Assembly (NCBI GenBank): GCA_027604685.1
Contig: JADHYX010000022.1
Span: 1 to 64,000, forward strand
Source of the DNA: Lobulomyces angularis
Taxonomy: Eukaryota > Chytridiomycota > Chytridiomycetes > Lobulomycetales > Lobulomycetaceae
DNA: 64,000 nt
Reading direction: 5' to 3'
Shown piece after piece: positions 1 through 15,936 of the stretch (positions within the stretch are counted from its first letter, which is position 1; each line of letters opens with the position of its first letter). A program made the position numbers and the translations under genes. Below the pieces are notes generated by a model. It was given only the letters and a program-made list of their open reading frames with translations, had not been told where the DNA came from and did not search any database.

Positions 1-53
1 AATTCTAAAAAAAGAAAAAAAAAGAAAAATTAAATTATGTTTTGATGTAAACT

Positions 54-1520
54 TTACGTTGATTCAGTGTTAAATTTTACATTCAGAACTGCACTATCAT
101 GTCGATAGGTGAATAAAATATCTGCGTGAAAGCCAGTTTGCATAGGGACTTCTCCAGCTTTTAAACCAAAGAAATCGCCGTTTTTTAACTGTACGTCATA
201 ACTTTCGTCCAAAATGTCAATACACTGATCAAGTTTAATACATATGCTCTTCTCGTGTTCTTCCTCCATTTTGACCACATAATGGTCTTTGGCATAAGAG
301 GTTATATTCCACAATTTACATGTCTTATCACTACTTCCAGATGCTAAGAAGTGGCTGTTTGGAGAAATTTCAACACATGTTACTGAACCCGAGTGATGCT
401 TAAACTTTTTCAGTCCAATATTTTCGTTTCCTCTTTCAGTCCTAAAGGAAAAAGGTTTTGATGCCCTTAATATACTTTAAATTTTTAAATTAACCATTCT
501 GGATCTGCTAGTATGGAATCAATAATAACCCTTTGAGAAGTATCCCATGTAGTCACTTGACCATCTGAACGGCCACAACTAATCTTATGTGGGACGGCTC
601 TGTTAATTGAAAAAGAAGTGATAGCAGATGGGTGCCTTATAAAAGAAGCTATTAGAATTAAAAGATAGAATTAATAAATAATAATATAAAAAATTACCAG
701 TAACTTCACCAGACATCCAGTCCCTTGATAAGAACAATTGAATAAAAATATCAAAAATTTCATCAATTTCTACCACATCAATATTTTTCCATCCTCGGAG
801 CTTGAATATAAAGTTTCGTCTGTATTACTAAACCAAAGTTGATTTATAACACCTTTATGCCCCTCCAGTACCCTTAATTAAGAAAAAATTATTTGATTAG
901 TTCTTTATTTAAAAGTTTTTACTTACTTTTGAGATTTTAAAGTTGACAAATTCCAGATCACTATTCTTCTATCTGAGCTACACGATGCCAAATAAGTTCC
1001 TGCATTATTAAAGCAACAGTTTGTAATATTTTCTAAAACAATTTTAACAAAACTAAATTTTTTCAAAAAGCTCACCTTTGTGCATGCTCCCTATTCCTCT
1101 TCCCAACTTTTAAAATATGATAAGATATAATATTTTCACTTGTTTTATTTTTATTTTTATTCTTTTTAATGGTACCTTTCCCACCATTCGATATTCCTCA
1201 TTATTGCTTAATAAGTAAACAATCTAAATTTTTTATGCTTTAAAAAAAAAAATACCAAAAAAACTGAATACCTTTCCAGCTGCGACTGCAATTAAGCCAG
1301 TTTCGGCATTTAAATCGATACTACTCACAATCACGTCAAAAGCAAGACAATTTTCTAAAGTAGTTACAACTATTCTTCTGTGAGCAACAATTTCATTTTT
1401 TCTTAAGGATCCATCAAGAACTTTTATATAAGATGCCTTAATTAGTTCTTTTTTTCTTTTTTTTTGTCCTGGTATACATACTTCTAATACCTTGCATTTG
1501 AATTTATATTCGGAGTTCAA
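54..1520 (-). CDS. WD40-repeat protein, start codon unresolved
   Basis: Spliced reading on the minus strand gives a chain of WD40 repeats. Clear repeat ends are SSDRRIVIWNL, SEDGKILMWDW, GRSDGQVTTWDT and SSDKTCKLWNI, each preceded by GH/H-type turns such as LEGHKGVINQLWF and HHSGSVTCVEISP. About seven short exons are joined by GT..AG introns; for example an intron after ILMW joins neatly to DWMSGEVT. The last exon ends at 54. WD40 propellers are protein-interaction scaffolds and I cannot name the ortholog. The first exon is open up to 1520 but begins with TTG and has no in-frame ATG. The true start may lie in a short upstream exon or behind a very small intron. The neighbouring gene starts at 1539 in the opposite direction, leaving almost no promoter space. 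The divergent coiled-coil partner makes a cytoskeletal or flagellar role possible, but that is inference. Confidence 0.75.
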
Positions 1521-1538
1521 AAAAAATTTAAAAAATAA

Positions 1539-4500
1539 ATGGAAAAAGAGGACAGCGATTTTCTAAAACAATTGTTTCACGAAAATAATGAATTAAGACT
1601 ACAAATCAATACTCTTACAAGGGAGTTGTATAACAAAACTGTTGCAGTTGAAGTTGTTGAGGATGAAGTCAGAGATTTGAAATTAAAAATAGAACTTAAC
1701 GAAAAAGGTGTACAATCTCGACCAGAAACTCAAGCTAGTACAAGAAGGATTTCTCGGATGTTTTCAAGAGCTGGTGATAGTGTAATTAAAAGTGTTAAAT
1801 TGGCTAAATTGAACACAAATTTACCTTTATTAGATTTCAACACCAAATAATTTACAAAAAGAGTTGGACGAAAATTTAAAGGAGTTGGAGAAAAGAAATG
1901 AAGAAATTAAATCTTTTAAAGAAGAGAATTTGAAACTAAAGTTATCATTTGAAGAGCAAAAAAACTTGATAGGTAAATAAAAGATAAATAAGAAAAAAAA
2001 ATTGATTTTATAAAAAAGTTTCTGATTTTTAAATAAAATTAAACTAGAGCAAAAAGATACGGACTTGAAAGAATTAAATGATCAGTTATCAGATGTCAAA
2101 TTATTACGTCAAAAATCTGTGGTTGCAAAAGGGAGTGAATCTTTACTAGGCATGCCAAAATATTTTATGCAAATTAAGAAATAATACTACATAATATAGG
2201 TAATGAAGAAGATACTGAAAATGTAGGAGTTACGAAGACGGAAAAAGATGAATTGGAAGCAAGAGACCAAACTATTATAACTCTTAAGAATCAAATAATT
2301 AACCTTGCAACAGACGCAAATAGAAAACACAACGAACAGCAGGAGCAGCTGCAAGGAGTTGAAGCCGTAATTTTTATTAAAATAAAAAAAAAAATTATTT
2401 ATAAAAAACAAAACTTCAATTATTTTTAAGTTAATAAATGGAATCAGGCTTGAATATGATGAATTTATACAAGTTACTAAATTAGAAAATGAAGCCTTTA
2501 AATCTGCACAAATTGCGGAATATGATAATTTAAAAATTGCCTTTGATAGGCATAAAATCGATCAATTTGAAGAGAAGAAGAGAATTATGATGGAATATCA
2601 AGTAAATTAATTAACTTTTTTTGGTAAAAAGCTAAGATATAATTTAATTTTCTGAAAAAAAATAGAGTGTGTTATTTTTTGTACAAACTCAATTTGACGA
2701 ATATAGGACAACTGTGGAATATTTATTTAACGCTGAAGTTGCTAAGTTAGAGGATGAATTAAGCTCTCAGTCTTTAAGAAATCAACAGGAAATAATGGTA
2801 TCAATGTGAAAAAAATATTTTAAGAAAATTAATAAATTTGTATAGTACATTATTCAAGCTAAAGATAAATTTTATACAGAAATGATGGTATCCAAGGATG
2901 CTAAAATAATGTCCTTAATTGAAGGCAGTGATTTACAGTCATTAATGCAAAAACACGAATTGGTATAAAGCCAGATTAATCCTATTGAAATTTATTTCAA
3001 AATACCCCTTATTTTTTTAAAAGGATATAGAAAATTTAAGAAAAGAGCATCAAAGAGAAATTGAAAGAGTTAAAAGTGATCAAGAGAGTGAGCAAAAAAA
3101 TTTAATTGCCTTATTGCAAAGGCAAAACGTAAGTTTGGAAAGTAAGTGTGAAAAGCTTCAGTCTCACTTAAAAAGCATGGAAAATCGAATTAGAGAACTT
3201 ATGGCAACTATAGAAGCTAAAAATAGAGCATTAGGAGAAAGAGAAGACCAAAGATTAAAATTAGAAGCTGAGTTCAATGTATTTATTTTATTATATTGTC
3301 CTGCGAACTGGAAATTTTTTTTTTGTAGAAACGTTTCGAAGAAAATAAAAGAAAAATAGAACTTTTAACACAAGAAAAAGAACATCTGCGACATAAAGTC
3401 ATAAGAATGAACTTGAACGCAAAAGGTGAAGGAGCCAATACCATTGAAAACATGATAAAAAGAATTAACAGGGTAATTAAATTTTCGCCATGGAAATCTG
3501 TTAAACAAGTTTATTTACTTTAGGAAACGGGAAAACTTCACTCCGAATTTGAAACTGTAAGTGTAGAATGTGAAAGATATCTTGGGGAAAGTCAAAATTT
3601 TGCAAAAAAATTAAAAGAAAAAGAAAAACTTGTCGAATTTTTAGAAAAGGAAATACTTAAGAGAAACGTAGAATATGCTAGCATGGTATTATGAGTGTTA
3701 ATTTTTTATTTTAATATATGTATACTATTATAGTCTAAAACGTTTGAAGAATTTTTGGCTGGTAGAGCTAGGCAGACCAGAAGGGAGAGATCGAAAAAAC
3801 TATTGAAATTGCATTGTAAAAGGCTTTTAAATTTTTTTAAATGTGTTTAATTAATTTTTTATAGCTGATGAAGTAATGAACAATCATGAAGAATTGTATG
3901 AAATTAGTTTCTTATATTTCTAAAAAAAAAATTATCTTCATTTAGACAAAAAAGGCAACTTTTAATTGACAGTAAGCATGTTGTGAAAGCTGTAATACCA
4001 GACAGAGGTGACAGTACGAGAAATAAAAGAACTACCAAGGAAAGTTCAGACACAGTTGACGAAAAGTCGGAACTCGAAAGGGGCTATACGTAATATTTAT
4101 TTAAATTTATATTTATAATTTTAAATCAATTTTTTTTTTTATTTAATTTATAGTTATTTAAGAAAATTTAAAACATTGTCAAGAGCGTTTGCGACTGGAG
4201 ACTTCAAATACATCCCCATGGTTGAAAATAAATCAGAAAACTACTTCACATTAGAAGAAAAATCATACTTATACAAAAAAATGAAGCAGCAAACCAGTGA
4301 TATTCAAAAGATATATAAAGACAATAACGATTCGCTCAGTTTGAGCACAGGAGAAAATAAACCTAAAGTCTATGTGAACAAAAATAATAACTGTTTGAAG
4401 TCAGCGAAAACGCCTAAAGGAGAGGCAACGGCTCAGTTGCTAAAAGATGATATCAAACTGTACCAACCGCAAACTCCCCTGCTTAGCTTTATTGGAACTG

Positions 4501-4657
4501 CTGTAAAAAAAAACGAATCTATAAGCAGCGCAAAACCTGCCACACATGAGAAATTTGTAATATTTCGATTTTTGAATCTAGTTACTCACTCAATCTTTTT
4601 TATTAGCTGCAAAAAGGCGACATATTTATCGCGGGATCTACCAAAAAGAGCAGTTGA
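1539..4657 (+). CDS. Long coiled-coil protein (unassigned)
   Basis: This is a multi-exon gene starting at ATG 1539 (MEKEDSDFLKQLF). Exons are rich in E, K, L and Q with heptad-like spacing from near the N-terminus to about 4.0 kb, predicting a long coiled coil. The first intron can be placed at 1794-1833 (40 nt): it joins SVIKS to ISTPNNLQKEL and restores the frame, so the apparent stop after FNTK is intronic. The C-terminal part (about 4.15-4.6 kb) is a less helical, Ser/Lys/Pro-rich tail. A final splice after HEKF joins LQKGDIFIAGS and ends at 4657. No enzymatic motif is seen. It starts 18 bp from the divergent WD40 gene. Golgin, centrosomal and axonemal coiled-coil proteins are all possible; nothing in the sequence decides between them. 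Confidence 0.7.
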
Positions 4658-4837
4658 AATTGAGCTGAACTTTGTAGAATTTGTATAGAATTTTTAGAAT
4701 TTTTTATAATTATATTTTTTAGTAGAATATTAATATAATGTTTTAAAAGGCAAAAAATTATTAGTGCAGCAATTGAAAATGATCTACAAATCTAAATTAA
4801 AGTCGCTAAACTATTACGGCAGGTAAAAAATTTCTCT

Positions 4838-10196
<5,359 letters not shown>

Positions 10197-10731
10197 TTTT
10201 TAAGAATATATTTTTTTCAATTATTCAACTTTTTGTTATCAATATCAAAATTGATAAAAGACACATAACACTTCAATTTACATTAAAATGCCGATTTTAC
10301 AGTTAAATAAATTTAGCATAACTAACATAAATGCGTTATATTCCACTCTCCGATCGTGTTAATTTGTTTAAGGAGTTTTCTGATGAAACAAGACAGTGTA
10401 ATTTTATTTGGAAAATACTTCAAAAACGGTTTTTTTTGGTTCTAACATATTAAATTGGATTTTACTAAAAACTAGCACAGTTTATTTAATATAGTTTAAA
10501 GGAAAACATCTCTCAACTTTAAAACTGGGCATGTCCTTTTAAATTTAAAGAATTTTACGCATGTAACAATTGTTTTATTTGCAAGCTCAGCATGTAAATT
10601 CTAAAGAAAATTAAAAAATTTATTTTTGATTGGTCAAAAAGTTTTTATACAAAACTAACTTTTATAGCTGCAGTAATTTTTGTGGAAGAAGCGAATAAAT
10701 TCTTATAACTGAAACCAAATCTGAAAAATAT
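10197..10731. other. Intergenic, divergent promoter region
   Basis: This 535-bp AT-rich spacer lies between the start codons of AROM (minus) and the first seven-helix gene (plus). I see no open reading frame, RNA gene or repeat in it. It must hold both promoters. Confidence 0.6.
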
Positions 10732-11754
10732 ATGTTTTTAATTACACCGCTACGGATTTTATCAATTTTATTAAGTTTCATAATTTTTTCCTTCGCAATG
10801 ACACGAATTATGGAAAAAATAAAAAAATATGGTTTCAAACGTTTATTTACTATAAAAAAGTCGCAGTTCAGGTTTTTTATTGTTTGTTTTAAAGGAAATA
10901 TTTATTTTTTTTCCAGGTACACCGTGTTGATTTTACTTTGTGTTTCTTTAAATCAACTTTTACTAATCTTAAATCAGATGTATCAATATAAAATTGAAGA
11001 TAGTAACGTTCAAAATCAAGTAAATGATACCATTTTACTGCGGTACTCATATTATCAATCCACTATTACATGCATTTTAAGTATTATCAACTATGTGCTT
11101 CATTTTTTGGGAATAAACTTCATGTTATTTATGGCTTCAGATAGATTTCTTAAAATGCACACAATTACCCACAATTCAAAGATGAGTTTCGTGATTAGAG
11201 GAATTAGAATGGTGTACCTTTGCGGATGCATAGTTACATTGACATACATGATTTTTGATTTTCTAACTGCAAATGTTGCTGGATATCCCTATGAGCGACT
11301 TCGCGTGCAATTCAATATTTTTTCTGTTTCATTTTTTTTGATTGTTGTTTCTGCAACACTCACTGATTTTTTTTTTAACGTTATGATGATAAGAACTGTT
11401 ATTTATTCAATGAATGGTGCTGTTATTGAAAAAGTGCAAAAGAGGGCGAAGTTGAAACTGATTTCGTTGTCGATTGCATCAACTGCTTTAGAAATAATTG
11501 CAGCGTCACTCTTTGTTAAAGCAGGACAAATAGTAGAAATAAAGTTTATAGCAACAGCGCCTACATTCGCCCACTTGATTATATCAACGATGTTATTGGA
11601 AGCGTTAAAGAACATCAACCAAATAATACGAGAAGTCATTAAGAAGCGACCACTGCAAAATTCTACAGCTATATCGCCTGTGAAAAATAAAAGTTTTACT
11701 TCCAGCTACCTAACAGGTGAGAGTGAGTGTTCCAAAATACCCGATGTATTTTAA
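10732..11754 (+). CDS. Seven-helix membrane protein, family copy A
   Basis: Two exons (intron about 10872-10916, joining SQFR to YTVLILL) encode a hydrophobic protein of about 325 residues. Seven membrane segments can be picked out: LRILSILLSFII, TVLILLCVSLNQLLLI, CILSIINYVLHFLGINF, MVYLCGCIVTLTYMIF, FNIFSVSFFLIVVSA, LISLSIASTALEIIAASL and FAHLIISTMLLEALKNI. It ends in a hydrophilic Ser-rich tail. Copies B (14.3 kb), C (23.1 kb) and two decayed copies share the block ILLRYSYYQ, the block FFNVMMIRTVIYSM, the HLIISTMLLE helix and the intron position. The topology resembles a G-protein-coupled or other sensory receptor, but I do not recognise a named family. The in-frame region between the first two helices is intron, not protein. 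Confidence 0.8.
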   Translation: MFLITPLRILSILLSFIIFSFAMTRIMEKIKKYGFKRLFTIKKSQFRFFIVCFKGNIYFFSRYTVLILLCVSLNQLLLILNQMYQYKIEDSNVQNQVNDTILLRYSYYQSTITCILSIINYVLHFLGINFMLFMASDRFLKMHTITHNSKMSFVIRGIRMVYLCGCIVTLTYMIFDFLTANVAGYPYERLRVQFNIFSVSFFLIVVSATLTDFFFNVMMIRTVIYSMNGAVIEKVQKRAKLKLISLSIASTALEIIAASLFVKAGQIVEIKFIATAPTFAHLIISTMLLEALKNINQIIREVIKKRPLQNSTAISPVKNKSFTSSYLTGESECSKIPDVF

Positions 11755-12990
11755 AATACATTTATGCTACATAAAATTTAGTAGTAGAGGTCATCTTTAT
11801 AAAATTTCTCTGTTGTTATACAAATATGTTACAACCACTCTAATAAAAAGACAATAAAAGGAATATTAGTTAATTTAACATAAAATACATTTATTTGTTC
11901 CAAAAAAAAAAAAGGCTCCATTTTAAATTAATGTATTTATATATGGATTAATATGGAATGGAAAACTTAAATTAATTGATAATTTTCATTCCATATTATA
12001 TAAGATATAACATTTTTTTTATTGCTTAAAGATCTTACCTTGAATGAAACAATTTCTTCTTGACTACGAAGAACTACAGGAGGAGTTGATTCTAAAAATG
12101 AATTAAACTTTTAAAAATACCTGCACCGACAAATTTTCATGATTTTTACAAAAATGTTCATAGTTTCTCTGAACAGCAATGCTGGTTTCACTAACAACTT
12201 TAACATCCAAGTTTGGCTTTACCAATCTAAAAAAAAAATTTTTTAGAACAATAATTGGTAATATATAATTTTTTTCTTTTACCAAACCACATTTTTCAAA
12301 ACCTGTAGTAGCCAAAGAACTCATTAAATTTATTAAATAAAAATGTAATTTTTAAATTTTTAAATTTTTTAAAAGAGCTTTAGTAATAGCACTGACTTCT
12401 AGTTTAAAATTCCAGCCCATGCCAATGGCGAAAAAACCAATTAAATTTTATTAAGAATTAAAATTTATAATTATCTACAACATTAACATATGTGCCTTTT
12501 TTTTTTTATTTTAGAAAATTTTAAAAGTTACTCTGAAAGCTCCAATTATTGTAGTGGAAGTTTTCTTTAAAAATTTGTTACATTTTATTAGGTTGAAGAG
12601 ATAGTCTTTTTTTTTTTTAGAATTCAAAAGTTAAATTAAGTTGCTTTTAATACTAGCAGTAAATTATATCAGTTTTATAAATGGTTAAATTTTTATCTAA
12701 AAGAACTGCTGTTTCCACTTTAATTCATTTAAATTTTTTAAATTTTTATTTATACAAATTTAAAAAACATTATTGTTGAAAAAAGATTTTTATACTCTGA
12801 TTTGAAAGGCTGAAGAAAAAGAAACCGGATTCTGCAAATTGAATACAGGGATTAATTTAGTAAAAGGTAAAGTTTGTGATAAAAAAACAAGGTTACAGCA
12901 TATGGAAAAACCTATGGATTTTACAACCAGAACTAACTTATCAAATATTTGGAAGTCAAAATAAACTCAAAAATCTAAATTGATAACATA
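11755..12990. other. AT-rich intergenic stretch with one doubtful minus-strand ORF pair
   Basis: Mostly low-complexity T and A runs. At 12019-12324 on the minus strand there is gene-like sequence: MSSLATTGFEKCGL, then LVKPNLDVKVVSETS, then TPPVVLRSQEEIVSF, separated by intron-like GT..AG stretches. The reading frames of the three pieces do not join without a stop at the splice sites I can see. It is either a small gene with a splice I misplace or a decayed one. No function can be given. Confidence 0.3.
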
Positions 12991-13257
12991 TTAGTAATCT
13001 ACTAAAACTTGTGGGTGTATTACTAATTGGCGAAAGTTAACAGAAGCTGAATTTAAACCTGTGTTGCTCGTATTTGTCACTAAGCAAATCTTCACCCTTA
13101 TTTTTTTTGAATATATTCTTCCAAAACGGCCCTGATTTTCCAGTTCGGAGATGCTGAAATCAATTATTTCAAAGGACTTTCTTCCTCCAATTGCTGTAAC
13201 TACACAAACATATTTGGATAAAAGCCTGGTATATTTAACGTTATATGTGGTATCCAT
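12991..13257 (-). CDS. Small ORF of unknown function (88 aa)
   Basis: An open frame from ATG 13257 (MDTTYNVKYTRLL) to a stop at 12991. It has mixed composition, better than the low-complexity background, and no motif I recognise. It ends or begins only about 75 bp from the left inverted repeat of the Tc1-type element, so it could be the remainder of a gene disrupted by that insertion. It could also be chance. An acceptor-like TTACAG lies just upstream of the ATG, so a 5' exon may exist. Confidence 0.25.
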   Translation of the reverse strand: MDTTYNVKYTRLLSKYVCVVTAIGGRKSFEIIDFSISELENQGRFGRIYSKKIRVKICLVTNTSNTGLNSASVNFRQLVIHPQVLVDY

Positions 13258-13331
13258 TTTGCGAGTATCATTGCTGTAATAAATCAATTGTAGTTTGTGT
13301 GTATATTTGTTCTTTAATCGGCTTTAAAATA

Positions 13332-14213
13332 GTGCTTGGACAATATGTTTTTTAACATAATTAAACAGTTACACAAAAATTTTAAAATACCTGTCTTCAA
13401 CACCATTTGGCAAGAGTAGCGAAAGCTACTCAGCAAGATTAGCTCTTTGGAAGCTGACGGGACGACGACTGAGTACTGCTGGTCTACGTTCCTATGTTGT
13501 TGACTTTACAATAATCTTCTGCATATTACAAGTACTCAATGTGTCTCGATTCCAGTAACGTCTTACTCATCCTTGTTACTAAATAATTGACCCATACTTG
13601 TTACTAATACTTCGACCCATACTTGGAGCCTCATTGTCATAGATGAAACTTTCATCCATGTACACCACCCTTTTTTCTGGTGATATTTCCTGAATTGATT
13701 GAATGTAGTCGCGAGTTTCTTGAAGCACACACTCATCTGGATAATTTGCGGGTTCGTCTGAAACTTGCTTCCGTGTAAAATTTGATCGTTTAAGATAATT
13801 TGAAACAGAAACTCGGGTTAATTTTCTTATCGAGTTGTTCAGAACCTTCTTCATTCGTTGAGTTGGATTTTTAGTGTAAAATTGAACCAGCTTTGTTCAG
13901 AAACGTTGTCAATTTCCGCTTTCTACCAAATTTCGGAATAGGTTTAACTGATTTTGTAGTATCCCATTTTTGTCTCCATAGCTAAAACGTGATTCTTGTT
14001 ATACGATTCTTTTTACAAGTCTATACAATTGACTCGCCTTTTCGAAATGAATAAATGGCAGCGAGTTTAGTTTCCACAGAGTGTTGTTTTTTCTGATAAG
14101 TACGATGAAATTCTTGAGATAATGACGATGAAAATTATTCGTTTTGCATTTGTCGCTCCTCATTTGTTTATTTTATTTTTGTCTAGATGTTAAAAAGCAT
14201 ATTGTCCAAGTTC
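13332..14213 (-). mobile_element. Tc1/mariner (IS630-like) transposon relic, 882 bp
   Basis: Both ends carry matching inverted repeats of about 26 bp. The left end reads GTGCTTGGACAATATG, and the right end, reverse complemented, reads GAACTTGGACAATATG. The matches continue through a TTTTTAACAT block. A TA dinucleotide flanks each end (13330-13331 and 14214-14215), the target duplication typical of Tc1/mariner elements. The inside encodes broken transposase on the minus strand. The element sits between seven-helix gene copies A and B. Confidence 0.85.
13579..14163 (-). pseudogene. Tc1/mariner-type transposase pseudogene
   Basis: Minus-strand remnants of a DDE transposase that would move the element by cut and paste. 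The N-terminal helix-turn-helix part is visible in pieces (QKKQHSVETKLAAIYSF, then a frame break). A longer open segment, 13854-13579, contains KKVLNNSIRKLTRVSVSNYL and the strand-plus-acid motif RVVYMDESFI, which fits the second catalytic Asp of the DDE/DDD triad. It is shorter than a usual Tc1 transposase (about 340 aa) and is split by stops and frameshifts, so it should be inactive. I cannot find the third catalytic acid with confidence. Confidence 0.7.
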
Positions 14214-14323
14214 TATGTTTTTGTTTATCAATTTAAAAGAGGAAAAATAAAATTTTTTTTTTGATTGGTTTAGAAATTAAATTGCTTCTTAATTGCTAAT
14301 ATAGCTGTTATTAACTTGTTATT

Positions 14324-15380
14324 ATGTTTGTAATTAGGTCACTTAGGATTGTATCGCTTTCATTGAATGGTATACTTTTTATGGGGGGAGTAATTAGACT
14401 TATTAATAAATTAAAAAATTACGATATCAAGATCTTATTTTCAATGAAAAACTCGCAGCTAAGGTAAATAGTTGGTGAATGATAATTTTTCTATTTATTA
14501 AAATGTTTTAAGGTTCACTGTGTTGATTCTTGGTAGCGTATCTCTTAATCATATATTCATATTCGTTAATCAGATGTATCAGTTTGAAATCGAAGATAAA
14601 AACATTCAAAATCAAGTAACAGATTCTGTTTTGTTGAGGTACTCATATTATCAAGAACCAATTCCGTGCATGTTGAGTATAATAAACTATGCGCTTTACT
14701 TTACGGGAATTAACCTAATGTTAAATATGGCTTCACAAAGATATTATAAACTTCACACAATAACCCCAAAATCAAAAACAAGTTCAATAATTTTAGGAGT
14801 TAAATTGATTTTCTTCTGTGGATCTTTGGCAACATTCAGTTACATAATCTTTGATTTTTTAACAGCGAACATTATTGAATATCCTTATGAAAAACTAAAA
14901 TTTCAACTCAAGGTTTTTTCTTTTTTATATTTTTCAATTGGCTTTTACGCAGTGCTAGCTGAATTCTGTTTTAACCTTATGATGATAAGAACTGTTATTT
15001 ATTCAATGAAAAATGCACTTGTAGAAAAAGTGCAACAACGAGCAAAACTTAAAATGATTTCCTTGTTAGTTTTTTCGATTATTTTGGAAATTATAGCAGG
15101 ATTTATATTTGTAAACTCGGGACAGATGGTGGTGATAAAGTTCATATCGACAGTACCCTCATTCACCCACTTAATAATATCAACAATGCTGCTAGAAATG
15201 TTGAAAAACATTAGTCAACTTATAAAAGAAGCTAGTAAAAAGCGACCGCTGCAGAATCCATTAGCAACATTCGACAATAAAAATTTTTGTGACTACCATA
15301 CAGGTGAAAGTGGTATATCCGGTATACCTGACGTTTCAAAACAATTATCGAATTCAAACCTAGTTTTAACAGCACCATAA
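14324..15380 (+). CDS. Seven-helix membrane protein, family copy B
   Basis: A paralogue of the 10.7-kb gene. Exon 1 (14324-14463, MFVIRSLRIVSLSLNG) joins exon 2 at 14513 (KNSQLR to FTVLILGSVSLNH). The intron position matches copy A exactly. Shared blocks are LLRYSYYQEPIPCMLSIINY, FNLMMIRTVIYSM and THLIISTMLLEMLKNI. The protein is about 335 residues with seven hydrophobic helices and a Ser/Asn-rich hydrophilic tail. The N-terminal 46 residues lie outside the longest single-frame ORF and are recovered only by splicing. The charged patch KVQQRAKLKMIS before helix 6 recurs in all copies and would be an intracellular loop if the topology is receptor-like. Function is unknown. Confidence 0.8.
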
Positions 15381-15936
15381 AATCACACAAGAGCTAACTT
15401 CTTCGTATAAATTAACTAACAGGTTTCACTTCATTTCTAATCCTTCAGTTTTCTAACATAAGTACGCTTAAGTGTAAATTCTGAGCTCATTCATATATAT
15501 AATGAATGGGATATTTTATAATAAAAATTGAACATCTGTCACTAATATTTCTTTTTCATTTTTTTTTTTTTTTTATGTTAATTCTGAAAATATTTTTTCA
15601 AAACTTTCTTTGTATCTTCGTTATTCAATAAAAAAAAATTGAAAGCTTTGTTTAAAATTTCTAGAACAAACAAAAACTACAAAAAAAATCTTTTATTAAA
15701 CAATAAAATTTTCATGAACAAATGATTATTTTAACAAAAGAAATAATCCATTTAGAAAATAATCATTAAGGCATAGATTAAAAACTTTTTTTTTCTTCTT
15801 TTTATTGTTTTTTATTATCTTTTCTTTTCTTTTTATTCTTCTTTTTGCCAATCAAAAAAAAAAATTAAAAAAAAAATTAAAAAAAATTAAAACAAAAAAA
15901 AAATCAATTTAGTGAGTGAAGCTCCATAAAGTAATT
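15381..15936. other. Intergenic, low complexity
   Basis: This AT-rich spacer between two plus-strand genes has long T and A runs near 15560-15590 and 15780-15900. No gene or repeat element is seen. Confidence 0.6.

Noticed and set aside
4176..4688. C-terminus of the coiled-coil protein as CKKATYLSRDL to 4688
   Set aside because: A standard GTAATA...TTATTAG intron joins HEKF to LQKGDIF and ends at 4657. The read-through version uses intron sequence.
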